From Terrimonas pollutisoli (GTDB lineage Bacteria; Bacteroidota; Bacteroidia; Chitinophagales; Chitinophagaceae), in NCBI RefSeq assembly GCF_029360765.1, contig NZ_JARKNA010000019.1, positions 1-64,000 on the forward strand: a DNA stretch of 64,000 bases, read 5' to 3'. Within the stretch, counting starts at the first letter, position 1. Every line of letters starts with the position of its first letter. The notes beneath the pieces were generated by a model. That model saw only the letters and a program-made list of their open reading frames with translations, did not search any database and was not told where the DNA came from. Below, piece by piece: positions 32,438-41,019 of this stretch. The position numbers and the translations under genes are program-made.

Positions 32438-35320
32438 TTAGCCAAACAGGTAAGCAATATCTTCCTCGCTCAAAGCTTTTACAAAGCCTTCGTCTGCCGA
32501 GACCAGGTCTTCTGCCAATTGCTTTTTCTTTTGCTGCAGCTTAATAATTTTTTCCTCGATGGTGTCCTTGCAAATCATTTTATAGGCAAACACATTTTTA
32601 GTTTGCCCAATCCGGTGAGTGCGATCAATGGCCTGTTGTTGTACAGCTGTATTCCACCATGGGTCAAAAAGAAATACATAATCCGCCGCCGTAAGAGTAA
32701 GCCCGGCATTACCGGCTTTCAGGCTTATCAGGAATAAATGCACCTTATTATCTTCCTGCTGAAAAGCATTGACCATTTCCGTCCGTTTAGCCGGTGGCGT
32801 TTGACCGTCAAAATGATAATAGGAAATGCCTTCCTTATCACATTCAGTAGCCAGTAAGTCCAGCATGGTGCTGAATTGTGAAAACACCAGCGCTTTATGA
32901 TTTGGGAGAATGTTTTTTAACTCTTCCAGCAACACATCGGTCTTTACCGATTCCTGACAGGTTTGTTCATCTTCGGGTAATAGTAGGGGTGAATTACAAA
33001 CCTGCCTCAACTTCAATATGCCCTGTATCACGGCCAACTTACTTTTAGCAAGACCCTGTGTTTTTATGTCAAGGAAAAGGCTGCTTCTGATCTGCTCTTT
33101 TATATTGTCGTATAACTCCCTCTGCACCGGACTCATATCGCACCACAGAATAGATTCTGTTTTTTCGGGTAAATCACCTGCTACCTGCTCTTTGGTACGT
33201 CTTAAGATAAAGGGTGCGGTCAATTTTTGAAGAGCCCATATCTTTTCTTCATCGCCAAAGCGGTCAATTGCATCTGCATACTCCCGTTTAAAGAATTCAC
33301 GGCTGCCAAACATACCCGGCAATACCATATTCAACTGCGAATAAAGGTCGAATGTGTTATTGACAACTGGTGTTCCGCTAAGCGCCATGCAGATCGTTGC
33401 CTGTATGGAAGTAACAACCTTTGTTATTTGTGCTGATGGATTTTTAATATTGTGGCTTTCATCGATAATTGCAACGCCGTAAGTCTGCGAAAGCAAACTT
33501 TCAGCATCCGCTCTTAATGTACCGTAGGTTGTAATGATGACATGAGTATTGTGTTGTTGTAATAGTTCCGGTTTGCGCTGGTTACCATGATAGACAACAA
33601 CACCTATGGATGGCGCAAATTTTTCCAGTTCCTGTTGCCAGTTATAAACGAGCGACGAAGGACAAATGATAATATGTTTGGCCGCCGGGCTCCTTTCTAT
33701 TTTGCTTGCCAGGAAACAAATAGCCTGTATGGTTTTACCCAGTCCCATATCATCAGCCAGGCATCCACCGGCGCCGGCTTCATCCAACAACATCATCCAT
33801 TCAAAACCTTTTTGCTGGTAAGGCCGAAGAGAGACGTTTGCGGTACGGGGAACAGGGTAAACCTGTTCCTTACCCCCTTGCCATTGTTGCCAGCGAAGCC
33901 ACCAGTCTTTTTTAATGACGCCGTTCAAAATACGATCCTCTGTTGTTGTATTATTTTCAGTTGCGGCCTGCAGTTCATTAATGGCCATCCACCGGGCGAT
34001 AGTAATTTCGTTTTTGCCGACCTTCCCGTGTTTGATAATCGTTGAATATTTCTTCAACCATTCTTCACCCAGCACACCCATACTTCCATCTTTCAACAAT
34101 ACGGCTCTTTGACCCGCCAGTAAAATTTTTTGAAGTTCAGGTAAAGGAATCTCTTCTTTACCGAATCTTACCCTTAATGCCAGCGTCACCGCTTTTTCAT
34201 TTTCATGCAACTGCTTAATTTCTGTTTCAGCGGTATGTGACGAATAACGAAAATGCTTTAGCATATCCATCCCCAGCAGCTCAATACCCGAGGTCAATAA
34301 ATGATGATAGGCTTTTAAAAACCATTGCTTCTTTTGTGCATCGGCAAAAGAGAGATAATAATAACCATTTCGTTGATTAGGGAAATTGGGATGCAGCGAC
34401 TCCAGCAGTTGCAAAAAATGTTTTTCAGCCTGCTCACTTCTTTTCACGACAAATGCTTCGCCCTTTTGCAAAAATTTAGCCGTCTCGTTATATGGGCCTT
34501 CTACGACATAACCCTCATACATCCACTGTGGCGTAAGCATCAGGAACGTATTATTTAGCTCACTAAGCATTACCCGGTTAATGGGTATACTTTCTATTTC
34601 CTGCTGGTCAAAAAGATTGTTTCGGACTACAGTATAATTTTTTTCCAGCTCGGCTAAAATCTGTTGCGATAATGCGGTTGCATCCAGGGCATATTGTTCA
34701 GGCTTTTGTTGTGCAAGCCACTCCAGCGTTTGATAATCCCGATAGCTGAGAATAAAATATTCATTATTGCTCTCGAGCAAAAAATAATGACGGACAAAAT
34801 CGGTGTTACGGTAATCAGTTCCGTTAATGTTAATATGGGTCACCAATTGCAACCTCTCTCCTTCCTGTACTACTTCAAATTTCAGTTGCGGCCTGAATTC
34901 GCTAAACCGGCAGGGCACCGTGGAAAAATGCTTGTTAACGTTTAGCTGTTTGGTATGGTACCATTTCGTCAAGGATGCAAACGGCTTTATCCCTTCCATC
35001 AACTGGTGATAATGCCGCAATATTGCCTGGCGCAAATAAGCCGGGTAAGCCACTCCTGCTTTTTGTTTTGTATGACGCTGCTTTATTTCTTTTTTGGCAT
35101 TCTCGATCGCCTCTCTCCCAAATTCTTTGAACTGCAGGTGTACTTGTTTGGGCAGATCGGGAAATAATGACCTTAATTCGACAGGGTTAACATCACCCAG
35201 CTCATAATTTAAAGACGCATTATTTTTTACTATACGAAGTGTCTGAAGAATAATATGAGTTTCCAGCAACTTATGGGGAGATAATAAAAACGCCAGCCTT
35301 GGAATCTCTTTATTTTTCAT
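32438..35320 (-). CDS. SNF2-family DNA/RNA helicase-like protein
   Basis: The 960-residue protein has the two lobes of a SNF2 ATPase in its C-terminal half: Walker A DDMGLGKTIQ at about residue 523, DESH at about 620, and the C-lobe VFSQFSTMLDLL, HFDGQTPPAKR, GLTLTAADYVFLFDPWW and QAIDRTHRIGQT. The N-terminal ~430 residues are a beta-rich region of the SWF/SNF N-terminal type (PLLLVEGLT-type), with no known catalytic motif. In bacteria such proteins (RapA-like or defence-linked) remodel DNA-protein complexes; no defence partner is visible here. It is read divergently from the FrnE-like gene and lies in the place between rpsG and fusA. Confidence 0.92.
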   Translation of the reverse strand: MKNKEIPRLAFLLSPHKLLETHIILQTLRIVKNNASLNYELGDVNPVELRSLFPDLPKQVHLQFKEFGREAIENAKKEIKQRHTKQKAGVAYPAYLRQAILRHYHQLMEGIKPFASLTKWYHTKQLNVNKHFSTVPCRFSEFRPQLKFEVVQEGERLQLVTHININGTDYRNTDFVRHYFLLESNNEYFILSYRDYQTLEWLAQQKPEQYALDATALSQQILAELEKNYTVVRNNLFDQQEIESIPINRVMLSELNNTFLMLTPQWMYEGYVVEGPYNETAKFLQKGEAFVVKRSEQAEKHFLQLLESLHPNFPNQRNGYYYLSFADAQKKQWFLKAYHHLLTSGIELLGMDMLKHFRYSSHTAETEIKQLHENEKAVTLALRVRFGKEEIPLPELQKILLAGQRAVLLKDGSMGVLGEEWLKKYSTIIKHGKVGKNEITIARWMAINELQAATENNTTTEDRILNGVIKKDWWLRWQQWQGGKEQVYPVPRTANVSLRPYQQKGFEWMMLLDEAGAGGCLADDMGLGKTIQAICFLASKIERSPAAKHIIICPSSLVYNWQQELEKFAPSIGVVVYHGNQRKPELLQQHNTHVIITTYGTLRADAESLLSQTYGVAIIDESHNIKNPSAQITKVVTSIQATICMALSGTPVVNNTFDLYSQLNMVLPGMFGSREFFKREYADAIDRFGDEEKIWALQKLTAPFILRRTKEQVAGDLPEKTESILWCDMSPVQRELYDNIKEQIRSSLFLDIKTQGLAKSKLAVIQGILKLRQVCNSPLLLPEDEQTCQESVKTDVLLEELKNILPNHKALVFSQFSTMLDLLATECDKEGISYYHFDGQTPPAKRTEMVNAFQQEDNKVHLFLISLKAGNAGLTLTAADYVFLFDPWWNTAVQQQAIDRTHRIGQTKNVFAYKMICKDTIEEKIIKLQQKKKQLAEDLVSADEGFVKALSEEDIAYLFG

Positions 35321-35509
35321 GAATGTAAAGGATTAATCACCGCACTAAAAGAAAGCGGCAAACTTATAACTTAACCCGAAAAAAGAAAAGTGGGATTTTT
35401 TTGAGTTATCGGTTACCAGTTATCAGTAACTGGAGATTGCCAACTGCAGACAAACTCATTACAGTCAACCTTTCCGTCTTATTTCTGTTAAACTGTACAA
35501 CAAAATAAT
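35321..35509. other. Divergent spacer between SNF2 and FrnE-like genes
   Basis: The 189-bp spacer contains GTTATCGGTTACCAGTTATCAG and AACTGGAGATTGCCAACTGC phased words at 35402-35450, the same type as in the flavoprotein gene, and must hold promoters for both genes. Confidence 0.55.
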
Positions 35510-36217
35510 ATGAAAGTAGAGATTTGGTCAGATATAATGTGCCCTTTTTGTTATATCGGAAAACGCCGTTTCGAAGCAGCTCTCAAACAATTTCCCTATA
35601 AGGAAGACATTGAAGTGGTCTGGAAAAGTTTCCGGTTGAATCCTGCCATGAAGACCGATCCCGGTAAAAACATTAATCAATACCTGGCCAGGATAAAGGG
35701 ATGGACCGTAGAGCAAGCTAAACAAGTGAACGAGCATGTCACCCAAATGGCCCGCGAGGTTGGTCTCCACTACGACTTCGATAAAGCAATAGTCGCTAAT
35801 TCTTTTGACGCTCACCGATTGATACAACTCGCCAAAGCAAATGGCAAAGGAGACGAAATGGAGGAACGGCTGTTCAGCGCCTATTTCATAGAGGGTAAGG
35901 ACACTTCCAATCATGAAACGCTGATTCTTCTTGGTACTGAAGTCGGCCTTAACGCTGCGGACATTCAAAAAATGCTTGCCAGTCATGAATACGCCGAATA
36001 TGTTGAACGGGATATTTATGAATCGCAGCAAATAGGGGTGCGAGGGGTACCTTATTTTGTCTTCAACGACAGGTATGCGGTAACAGGTGCTCAGGCCAGC
36101 GAGACATTTCTCGGTGCTCTAACAAAGGCCTGGGGTGAGTGGGAAAAGCAACAAAGCGAATTGAAAGAGATCGGTGGCGATGTGGAAGCCTGCAAGCCCG
36201 GCAAAAACTGTGTTTAG
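35510..36217 (+). CDS. FrnE-like DsbA-family oxidoreductase
   Basis: The 235-residue protein has the thioredoxin-fold DsbA domain with an active-site CPFC at residues 11-14 and the family RVPYFVFNDRYAVTGAQ block near 180-195. The cis-Pro equivalent is in GVPYFVF. It lacks a signal peptide, so it is cytosolic like FrnE. A second cysteine pair at residues 228 and 234 (EACKPGKNC) lies in a C-terminal tail and could act as an extra redox or metal-binding site, which is inference. It is divergent from the SNF2 gene. Confidence 0.92.
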   Translation: MKVEIWSDIMCPFCYIGKRRFEAALKQFPYKEDIEVVWKSFRLNPAMKTDPGKNINQYLARIKGWTVEQAKQVNEHVTQMAREVGLHYDFDKAIVANSFDAHRLIQLAKANGKGDEMEERLFSAYFIEGKDTSNHETLILLGTEVGLNAADIQKMLASHEYAEYVERDIYESQQIGVRGVPYFVFNDRYAVTGAQASETFLGALTKAWGEWEKQQSELKEIGGDVEACKPGKNCV

Positions 36218-36469
36218 TTAAAAGGACAAGAGCAACTTTTTACAGTAAAATAACCAATCAAATTGTTCTGCCGGCACAGACTACCGATCATTTTTTACAC
36301 CTTGAGAAAGGCGGGACTGCAAGTACAAATCCGTAGTTTCTTTCCTTATCGATGGGGAAAGAACAAAAGCTGCAAAAAAAATTCATTTAATTAGTATTGG
36401 AATGTGAATCATTATTAACTTCAATACTTAATTAATTCTTTTTCATCATTAACTCCAAAATCTTGTAGT
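36218..36469. other. Intergenic region before the histone-like gene
   Basis: The 252-bp spacer is A/T-rich near the 3' end and must contain the histone-like gene's promoter. No RNA gene or repeat was recognised. Confidence 0.4.
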
Positions 36470-36955
36470 ATGCCCTCTAAAAAGAAAGCGAAAGCAAGAC
36501 CTGCTCCGCGAAAAAAAGCAGCTAAAAAATCACCGGTAAAGAAAAAAGCCGCACCTAAAAAAGCTGTTAAAAAAGTAGCTCTAAAAAAGAAAGCTGCTAA
36601 AAAATCGCCGGCTAAAAAAAAGGCGGCGCCTAAAAAAGCTGCGAAAAAAATAGCTGTGAAAAAGAAAACAGCAAAAAAAGTGGCAGTGAAAAAGAAAGCG
36701 GTGAAAAAAGCTGTAAAGAAGGTGGTGGTGAAAAAAGTGGCACCCAAGAAAAAGGCAGCGGCTCCGAAGAAGAAAGCAGCAGTAAAAAAAGCAGCTCCTG
36801 AAAAAATGGAAGTTGTTCCTGCAGTAATAGTAACAGAAACTTATGTTGCAGAGGAAATGCCGTCTCCTACCAACGCATTTGATGTGTCAGAGGTTGATAC
36901 AGAAACAACCGAAAGCGATAATCGTGATGAAGAAAATGGTGAACAGTATTCATAG
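36470..36955 (+). CDS. Lysine/alanine-rich histone H1-like DNA-binding protein
   Basis: The 161-residue protein is about one-third lysine and one-quarter alanine over residues 1-110, in KKAAPKKAVKK, KKAAKKSPAKKK and VKKVVVKKVAPKKK repeats, as in Hc1/H1-like bacterial chromatin proteins. The last 50 residues are acidic and Thr/Ser-rich (VSEVDTETTESDNRDEENGEQYS). Basic domain plus acidic tail suggests non-specific DNA compaction with self-regulation. It is followed by a good terminator. The reverse strand is open too, but that frame only mirrors the AAA-rich codons. Confidence 0.85.
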   Translation: MPSKKKAKARPAPRKKAAKKSPVKKKAAPKKAVKKVALKKKAAKKSPAKKKAAPKKAAKKIAVKKKTAKKVAVKKKAVKKAVKKVVVKKVAPKKKAAAPKKKAAVKKAAPEKMEVVPAVIVTETYVAEEMPSPTNAFDVSEVDTETTESDNRDEENGEQYS

Positions 36956-36975
36956 GAATTAATAAAAAATAGCTT

Positions 36976-37006
36976 AAACCGCCTTGTACTACAGGGCGGT
37001 TTTTTT
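36976..37006 (+). terminator. Terminator of the histone-like gene
   Basis: AAACCGCC / GGCGGTTT with a short loop is followed by a T7 run on the plus strand, 21 bp after the stop codon. Confidence 0.9.
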
Positions 37007-37042
37007 ATGCCTTTCTTTCGGATGATACATTTATAAATGCAA

Positions 37043-37072
37043 AAAGCCATTCCGTAAATACGAAATGGCTTT
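37043..37072 (-). terminator. Terminator of the rpsL-rpsG unit
   Basis: A 14-bp stem with one mismatch (AAAGCCATTCCGTA / TACGAAATGGCTTT, loop AA) is followed on the minus strand by TTTTTGC. It is 24 bp after the rpsG stop. Confidence 0.85.
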
Positions 37073-37095
37073 AAGGATAAATGTGCTTGTATCTT

Positions 37096-37563
37096 TTACA
37101 CTCTGAAATGAGCGAAAGCTTTGTTAGCTTCAGCCATACGGTGTGTATCTTCTTTTTTCTTGAATGCAGCGCCTTCACCTTTGCTGGCAGCTACGATCTC
37201 GTTAGCTAATTTGTCAGCCATGCTACGACCGTTTCTTTCACGGCTATAGCGGATAAGCCATTTAATGCTCAAAGATATTTTCCTATCCTGGCGAACTTCA
37301 GAAGGAATCTGGAAAGTAGCACCACCAATACGGCGGCTACGAACTTCTACACCGGGGCTCACATTTGCCAAAGCTCTCTTCCAAACCTCGTATCCATCTT
37401 CGTTGGTTTGCTTAGCAACTTTTTCCAACGCCTCATAGAAAATTGTAAAGGCTCCACTTTTCTTTCCTTCCCACATGAGGTTGTTGACAAAACGGGTAAC
37501 CAGTTTGTCGTTGAACTTAGGATCTGGAGCTAACGGGAGTTTCTTTGCTTGTGCTTTCCGCAT
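37096..37563 (-). CDS. rpsG: 30S ribosomal protein S7
   Basis: The 155-residue S7 nucleates the 30S head. The N-terminal MRKAQAKKLPLAPDPKFNDKLVTRFVNNLM and GVEVRSRRIGGATFQIPSEVR are diagnostic. It is 26 bp after rpsL, forming a two-gene operon rather than the usual four-gene str operon. Confidence 0.98.
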   Translation of the reverse strand: MRKAQAKKLPLAPDPKFNDKLVTRFVNNLMWEGKKSGAFTIFYEALEKVAKQTNEDGYEVWKRALANVSPGVEVRSRRIGGATFQIPSEVRQDRKISLSIKWLIRYSRERNGRSMADKLANEIVAASKGEGAAFKKKEDTHRMAEANKAFAHFRV

Positions 37564-37589
37564 GACTTATTCTTAATTACGTATTAAAA

Positions 37590-37970
37590 TTACTTTTTGG
37601 CTTTTTCTTTCTTGGTACCGTATTTAGAACGGCTTTGTTTACGGTCTTTAACACCTGCAGTATCCAATGAGCCACGAACAATATGGTAACGTACGCCTGG
37701 TAAATCCTTCACACGACCACCGCGGATCAATACGATTGAGTGCTCCTGCAAATTGTGACCTTCACCCGGAATATAGGCAATAACCTCAATTTTATTGGTC
37801 AAACGAACTTTCGCTACTTTACGCAAAGCTGAGTTCGGTTTCTTAGGAGTAGTAGTGTACACACGGGTACAAACTCCACGACGCTGTGGGCACTGATCCA
37901 AGGCCCTGGATTTACTCTTAGCCCTGATAATTTCTCTTCCTTTTCTTACTAACTGTTGAATAGTAGGCAT
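37590..37970 (-). CDS. rpsL: 30S ribosomal protein S12
   Basis: The 126-residue S12 controls decoding accuracy. The TPKKPNSALRKVAKVRL segment (Lys at 43 and 44, mature Lys42/43 in E. coli numbering) and GRVKDLPGVRYH are wild type at the classic streptomycin-resistance positions. The aspartate in KDLPG is the methylthiolated site in other bacteria. It is the first gene of the unit, with a consensus promoter upstream. Confidence 0.98.
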   Translation of the reverse strand: MPTIQQLVRKGREIIRAKSKSRALDQCPQRRGVCTRVYTTTPKKPNSALRKVAKVRLTNKIEVIAYIPGEGHNLQEHSIVLIRGGRVKDLPGVRYHIVRGSLDTAGVKDRKQSRSKYGTKKEKAKK

Positions 37971-37994
37971 TATTAACCTTTATTTTTGGGAGGG

Positions 37995-38026
37995 CAAAGG
38001 TAAAGGCCTGATGATTAAATACCAAA
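37995..38026 (-). promoter_or_regulatory. Promoter of the rpsL-rpsG unit (TTTG, 20 nt, TACCTTTG)
   Basis: Minus-strand TTTG (38023-38026), 20-nt spacer and TACCTTTG (37995-38002) exactly repeat the arrangement upstream of rpsJ. Confidence 0.85.
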
Positions 38027-38083
38027 AAAACGACCTTTTATTTATCAGTATAATTTTTTGCCGTCCGTTTACGAGATGCAAAA

Positions 38084-38111
38084 AATCCCGAACGTAAAAC
38101 TCATCGGGATT
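38084..38111 (-). terminator. Terminator of ilvE
   Basis: An 8-bp stem (AATCCCGA / TCGGGATT) with a 12-nt loop is followed by a T6 run on the minus strand, 22 bp after the ilvE stop. Confidence 0.8.
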
Positions 38112-38133
38112 CAAGACTTTGTTATTTAGATAA

Positions 38134-39198
38134 TTAGACTTTCCACATCCACCCGTATTTATCTTCTATTCTTCCTTCCCGGATATCTGTCAACCACTTT
38201 TTTACAGAGTCGGAGACCTTGTAATTGTCAGTATCGAAGATCATCGAATATCCCTTATAATTTAATTCCTTGATGGGGGCGATTACAGCTGCCGTGCCGG
38301 TTCCAAATACCTCAGTGATTTTTCCAGCCTTATACGCCTCAACCACTTCGTCAATGCTAATTTTTCGTTCCTCTACCGGGATCTTCATTTCAGCCAGTCC
38401 CTGCATCACACTGGCACGGGTGACACCTTCCAGTATGGTTCCCTCTTCCAGCGAAGGAGTAATAGCTATATTATTTATTATAAAGAATACATTCATCATA
38501 CCTACTTCCTGCAGCCATTTGTGCTCAAATGCATCTGTCCACAACACCTGGTCATAGCCTTTTTGTTTGGCCAAACTGGAGGCAAGCATACTTCCCCCAT
38601 AATTACCAGCGTTTTTAGAGAACCCAACACCACCAGGTGCTGCCCGGGTATACATTTCCTCGATGGAAATTTTCATGGGTGATGCGAAATAAGGACCGGT
38701 AGGACTAAGGATAATGATAAATTTATATGTTTCAGAAGGTCTTACTCCCAATACGGCATCTGTTGAAAACATAAAGGGACGGATATAAAGGGAATGGTCC
38801 TTTTGAGCAGGTATCCATTTTTTATCCAGGGCAATCAACTGGCGCATGCCTTCCAGGAATATTTCTTCCGGAATAACCGGCATATTCATCCTCTCCGCTG
38901 ACTTGTTAAAACGCCGGAAATTATCCTGTGGCCGGAAGATGTATGCATTGTCATTACTATCCTTATACGCTTTTATACCCTCAAAAATGGCCTGGCCATA
39001 ATGAAGAGCCGCAAGGGAAGGCTCCAGCAGCAAAGGCTGATATGGTTTTATTTCAACATTTGTCCACTCACCATTTTCATAATCCGCCTCCAGCATGTGA
39101 TCAGTAAAATATTTTCCAAATGGTACATTTTCAAGACTTATGTCCTGCAATTTGCTTCTTTCAGCTTTCGTAATTGAAATAGATAACGCCTCCGTCAT
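38134..39198 (-). CDS. ilvE: Branched-chain amino acid aminotransferase
   Basis: The 354-residue PLP enzyme makes or degrades Leu, Ile and Val by transamination with 2-oxoglutarate/glutamate. It belongs to fold type IV, BCAT-II (eukaryote-like) length. The PLP-lysine is in FSKNAGNYGGS (Lys195), the phosphate-binding GTAAVIAPIK near 305, and YGQAIFEGIKAYK at 67-79 are typical. It is monocistronic. Confidence 0.96.
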   Translation of the reverse strand: MTEALSISITKAERSKLQDISLENVPFGKYFTDHMLEADYENGEWTNVEIKPYQPLLLEPSLAALHYGQAIFEGIKAYKDSNDNAYIFRPQDNFRRFNKSAERMNMPVIPEEIFLEGMRQLIALDKKWIPAQKDHSLYIRPFMFSTDAVLGVRPSETYKFIIILSPTGPYFASPMKISIEEMYTRAAPGGVGFSKNAGNYGGSMLASSLAKQKGYDQVLWTDAFEHKWLQEVGMMNVFFIINNIAITPSLEEGTILEGVTRASVMQGLAEMKIPVEERKISIDEVVEAYKAGKITEVFGTGTAAVIAPIKELNYKGYSMIFDTDNYKVSDSVKKWLTDIREGRIEDKYGWMWKV

Positions 39199-39268
39199 AA
39201 TAGTTTACTTTTGAGCCGTCAAAGAAACGAAAAAAAGCTAACACTCATTTGTAACATTTGTAAGTTTT

Positions 39269-39811
39269 ATGGGTTTAAATGATCTGCGATTATCTCCCAA
39301 CCTGTTATCGGCACTTTATCCTTCATCCCTAATAAATCAGGAAGAGCCGGTGGGTTCAAGGCCTGTACAAAAGATCGAGGGCAAAGTCGAAATACCCGCC
39401 AAACCAGCAACGGAAGAACCCCATTGGAAATATTTAGGAAACAATGGTAAAAATATCCTGATTGTTGTGGCCTATCCTGATGCCGTTCATCTACCCGATG
39501 ATGAACTTGGATTTTTAACAAACATGCTCACGGCTTGTAAATTAAACCTGGGTGATGTAGCCATTATTAATAGAAACAGCTATCAGGACAGAGAGTATAA
39601 AGAGTTTCTGGAAAATTTTAAAAGCAAAATTGTGCTGCTTTTTGGTGTAGATCCTCTCGCCTTTGGACTACCGGTAGGATTTCCCCAGTTCCAGGTTCAA
39701 TCAGTTGCAAACTGTAAGTTTCTATTTTCTTCTTCTCTCGAACAAACAAGGAACGATGCTTTGCTAAAAAGTAAACTTTGGGTAAGCCTTCGGAGTATTT
39801 TCGGTATTTAA
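39269..39811 (+). CDS. Conserved Bacteroidota protein of unknown function (possible DNA polymerase III psi-like)
   Basis: The 180-residue protein has no signal peptide. After a low-complexity N-terminus (about 55 residues) it has a single alpha-beta domain: GKNILIVVAYPDAVHLPDDE, LGFLTNMLTACKLNLGDVAI, then KIVLLFGVDPLAFGLPVGFP and the C-terminal KSKLWVSLRSIFG. The layout of a short Rossmann-like core with a KxxLWxxL C-terminus recalls the HolD/psi subunit, but no specific residue proves it. It is 58 bp before rdgB and may share a transcript with it; the shared transcript would be rdgB-sigma-anti-sigma. I do not recognise the family with confidence. Confidence 0.7.
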   Translation: MGLNDLRLSPNLLSALYPSSLINQEEPVGSRPVQKIEGKVEIPAKPATEEPHWKYLGNNGKNILIVVAYPDAVHLPDDELGFLTNMLTACKLNLGDVAIINRNSYQDREYKEFLENFKSKIVLLFGVDPLAFGLPVGFPQFQVQSVANCKFLFSSSLEQTRNDALLKSKLWVSLRSIFGI

Positions 39812-39859
39812 CATTCACTACTAATACGAGGGTAAAACGAAAACCCTTATCTTGTTTCC

Positions 39860-40438
39860 ATGAAGTTGATTTTTGCTACCAATAACCAATATAAAGTAGA
39901 TGAAATCCGTCACATTATCGGCTCACATTTTCAATTGCTGACGTTAAAGGAGGCAGGAATTGATATTGACATTCCTGAACCACATGCAACAATAGAAGAA
40001 AATGCGTCAGAAAAGTCACGTACAATTTATAAATTGACTCACACCAATTGCATTAGCGAGGACACAGGCCTTGAAGTTACAGCCTTAAATGGCGAACCCG
40101 GAGTTAAAAGTGCCCGGTATGCGGGTGAGGATAAATCCTTTGATAAAAACATCGACAAGCTGTTGTATAACCTGGAAGGCAAGACCGATACAACGGCCCG
40201 TTTTAAAACAATTATTTCCCTGATCATTGACGGAACGGAGCATCTCTTTGAAGGTGTGTGCGAAGGGAAGATCATTTTTGAGAAAAAAGGAACCCAGGGG
40301 TTTGGTTATGATCCCGTTTTTGTTCCACAAGGATCAGGCAAAACTTTTGGCGAAATGTCGCTCGAAGAAAAAACAAAATTCAGTCACCGTAAAAAAGCGA
40401 CTGAAAAACTGGTAACATTTTTGAACCACCTGGTATAA
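39860..40438 (+). CDS. rdgB: dITP/XTP pyrophosphatase (RdgB/HAM1 family)
   Basis: The 192-residue enzyme removes non-canonical purine nucleoside triphosphates (dITP, XTP) from the nucleotide pool. The family motifs FATNNQYKVDEI (residues 4-15), SEDTGLEV, GYDPVFVP and SHRKKA (SHR near 176) are all present, as is the ARFK segment. Length is normal. Confidence 0.96.
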   Translation: MKLIFATNNQYKVDEIRHIIGSHFQLLTLKEAGIDIDIPEPHATIEENASEKSRTIYKLTHTNCISEDTGLEVTALNGEPGVKSARYAGEDKSFDKNIDKLLYNLEGKTDTTARFKTIISLIIDGTEHLFEGVCEGKIIFEKKGTQGFGYDPVFVPQGSGKTFGEMSLEEKTKFSHRKKATEKLVTFLNHLV

Positions 40439-40448
40439 AATCATAAAC

Positions 40449-41018
40449 TTGAGCTTCCAAAGCAACCAAAATACTACCGAAAGCGACTTAATTAATGGAT
40501 GTATTAATGGCAACCGGCGTATGCAGGAAGAATTGTACCGCCGTTTCTCTCCCCGCATGTATGCCGTTTGCCTTCGATATGCTGGCAATGCAGAAGAGGC
40601 AGAGGATATCTTACAGGAAGGTTTTATCAAGGTCTATAAAAAACTGGAAAGTTTCCGCAGCGAAGGCTCTTTTGAAGGTTGGGTGAGGAGAATTTTTGTC
40701 AATACAGCTATTGAACATTTTCGCCGTAAGCGTTATTTGCAACCGGTTACCGAAAAAGAGGAAAACACCCTGGAAGGCAATTACCTTTCCATTCTGGACG
40801 ATCTTGCGGAAAGAGATATCATGAAATTGGTGCAGGACCTGTCGCCCGGCTACCGTACCGTTTTTAATATGTATGTGATAGAGGGATACACACACAAGGA
40901 GATTGGCGATATACTTGGCATTAGTGAAGGAACCAGCAAATCACAACTTTCGAGAGCAAAAGTGATTTTGCAGGATATGGTAAAAAAGTTTTTAGAAGAA
41001 AAAGAGATGCAACGATAA
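40449..41018 (+). CDS. ECF RNA polymerase sigma factor
   Basis: The 189-residue protein has Sigma70 region 2 at about 12-85 (DLINGCINGNRRMQEELYRRF, EDILQEGFIKVYKKLESF) and region 4 at about 125-175 (VFNMYVIEGYTHKEIGDILGI, SEGTSKSQLSRAK). The frame begins with TTG at 40449, which puts region 2 at its proper distance; the first ATG is inside region 2, so TTG is favoured. It is 10 bp after rdgB. The next gene overlaps the design of an anti-sigma factor. Confidence 0.92.
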   Translation: MSFQSNQNTTESDLINGCINGNRRMQEELYRRFSPRMYAVCLRYAGNAEEAEDILQEGFIKVYKKLESFRSEGSFEGWVRRIFVNTAIEHFRRKRYLQPVTEKEENTLEGNYLSILDDLAERDIMKLVQDLSPGYRTVFNMYVIEGYTHKEIGDILGISEGTSKSQLSRAKVILQDMVKKFLEEKEMQR

Positions 41019-41019
41019 G

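Noticed and set aside
36421..36747. Minus-strand open frame opposite the histone-like gene, rich in Phe, Ala and Thr
   Set aside because: It is the mirror of AAA/GCA codons. The plus frame has a signal of composition typical for H1-like proteins and a terminator.
37590..37970. Streptomycin-resistance alleles in rpsL
   Set aside because: TPKKPNSALRK and GRVKDLPG are wild type at the known positions; no evidence of resistance.
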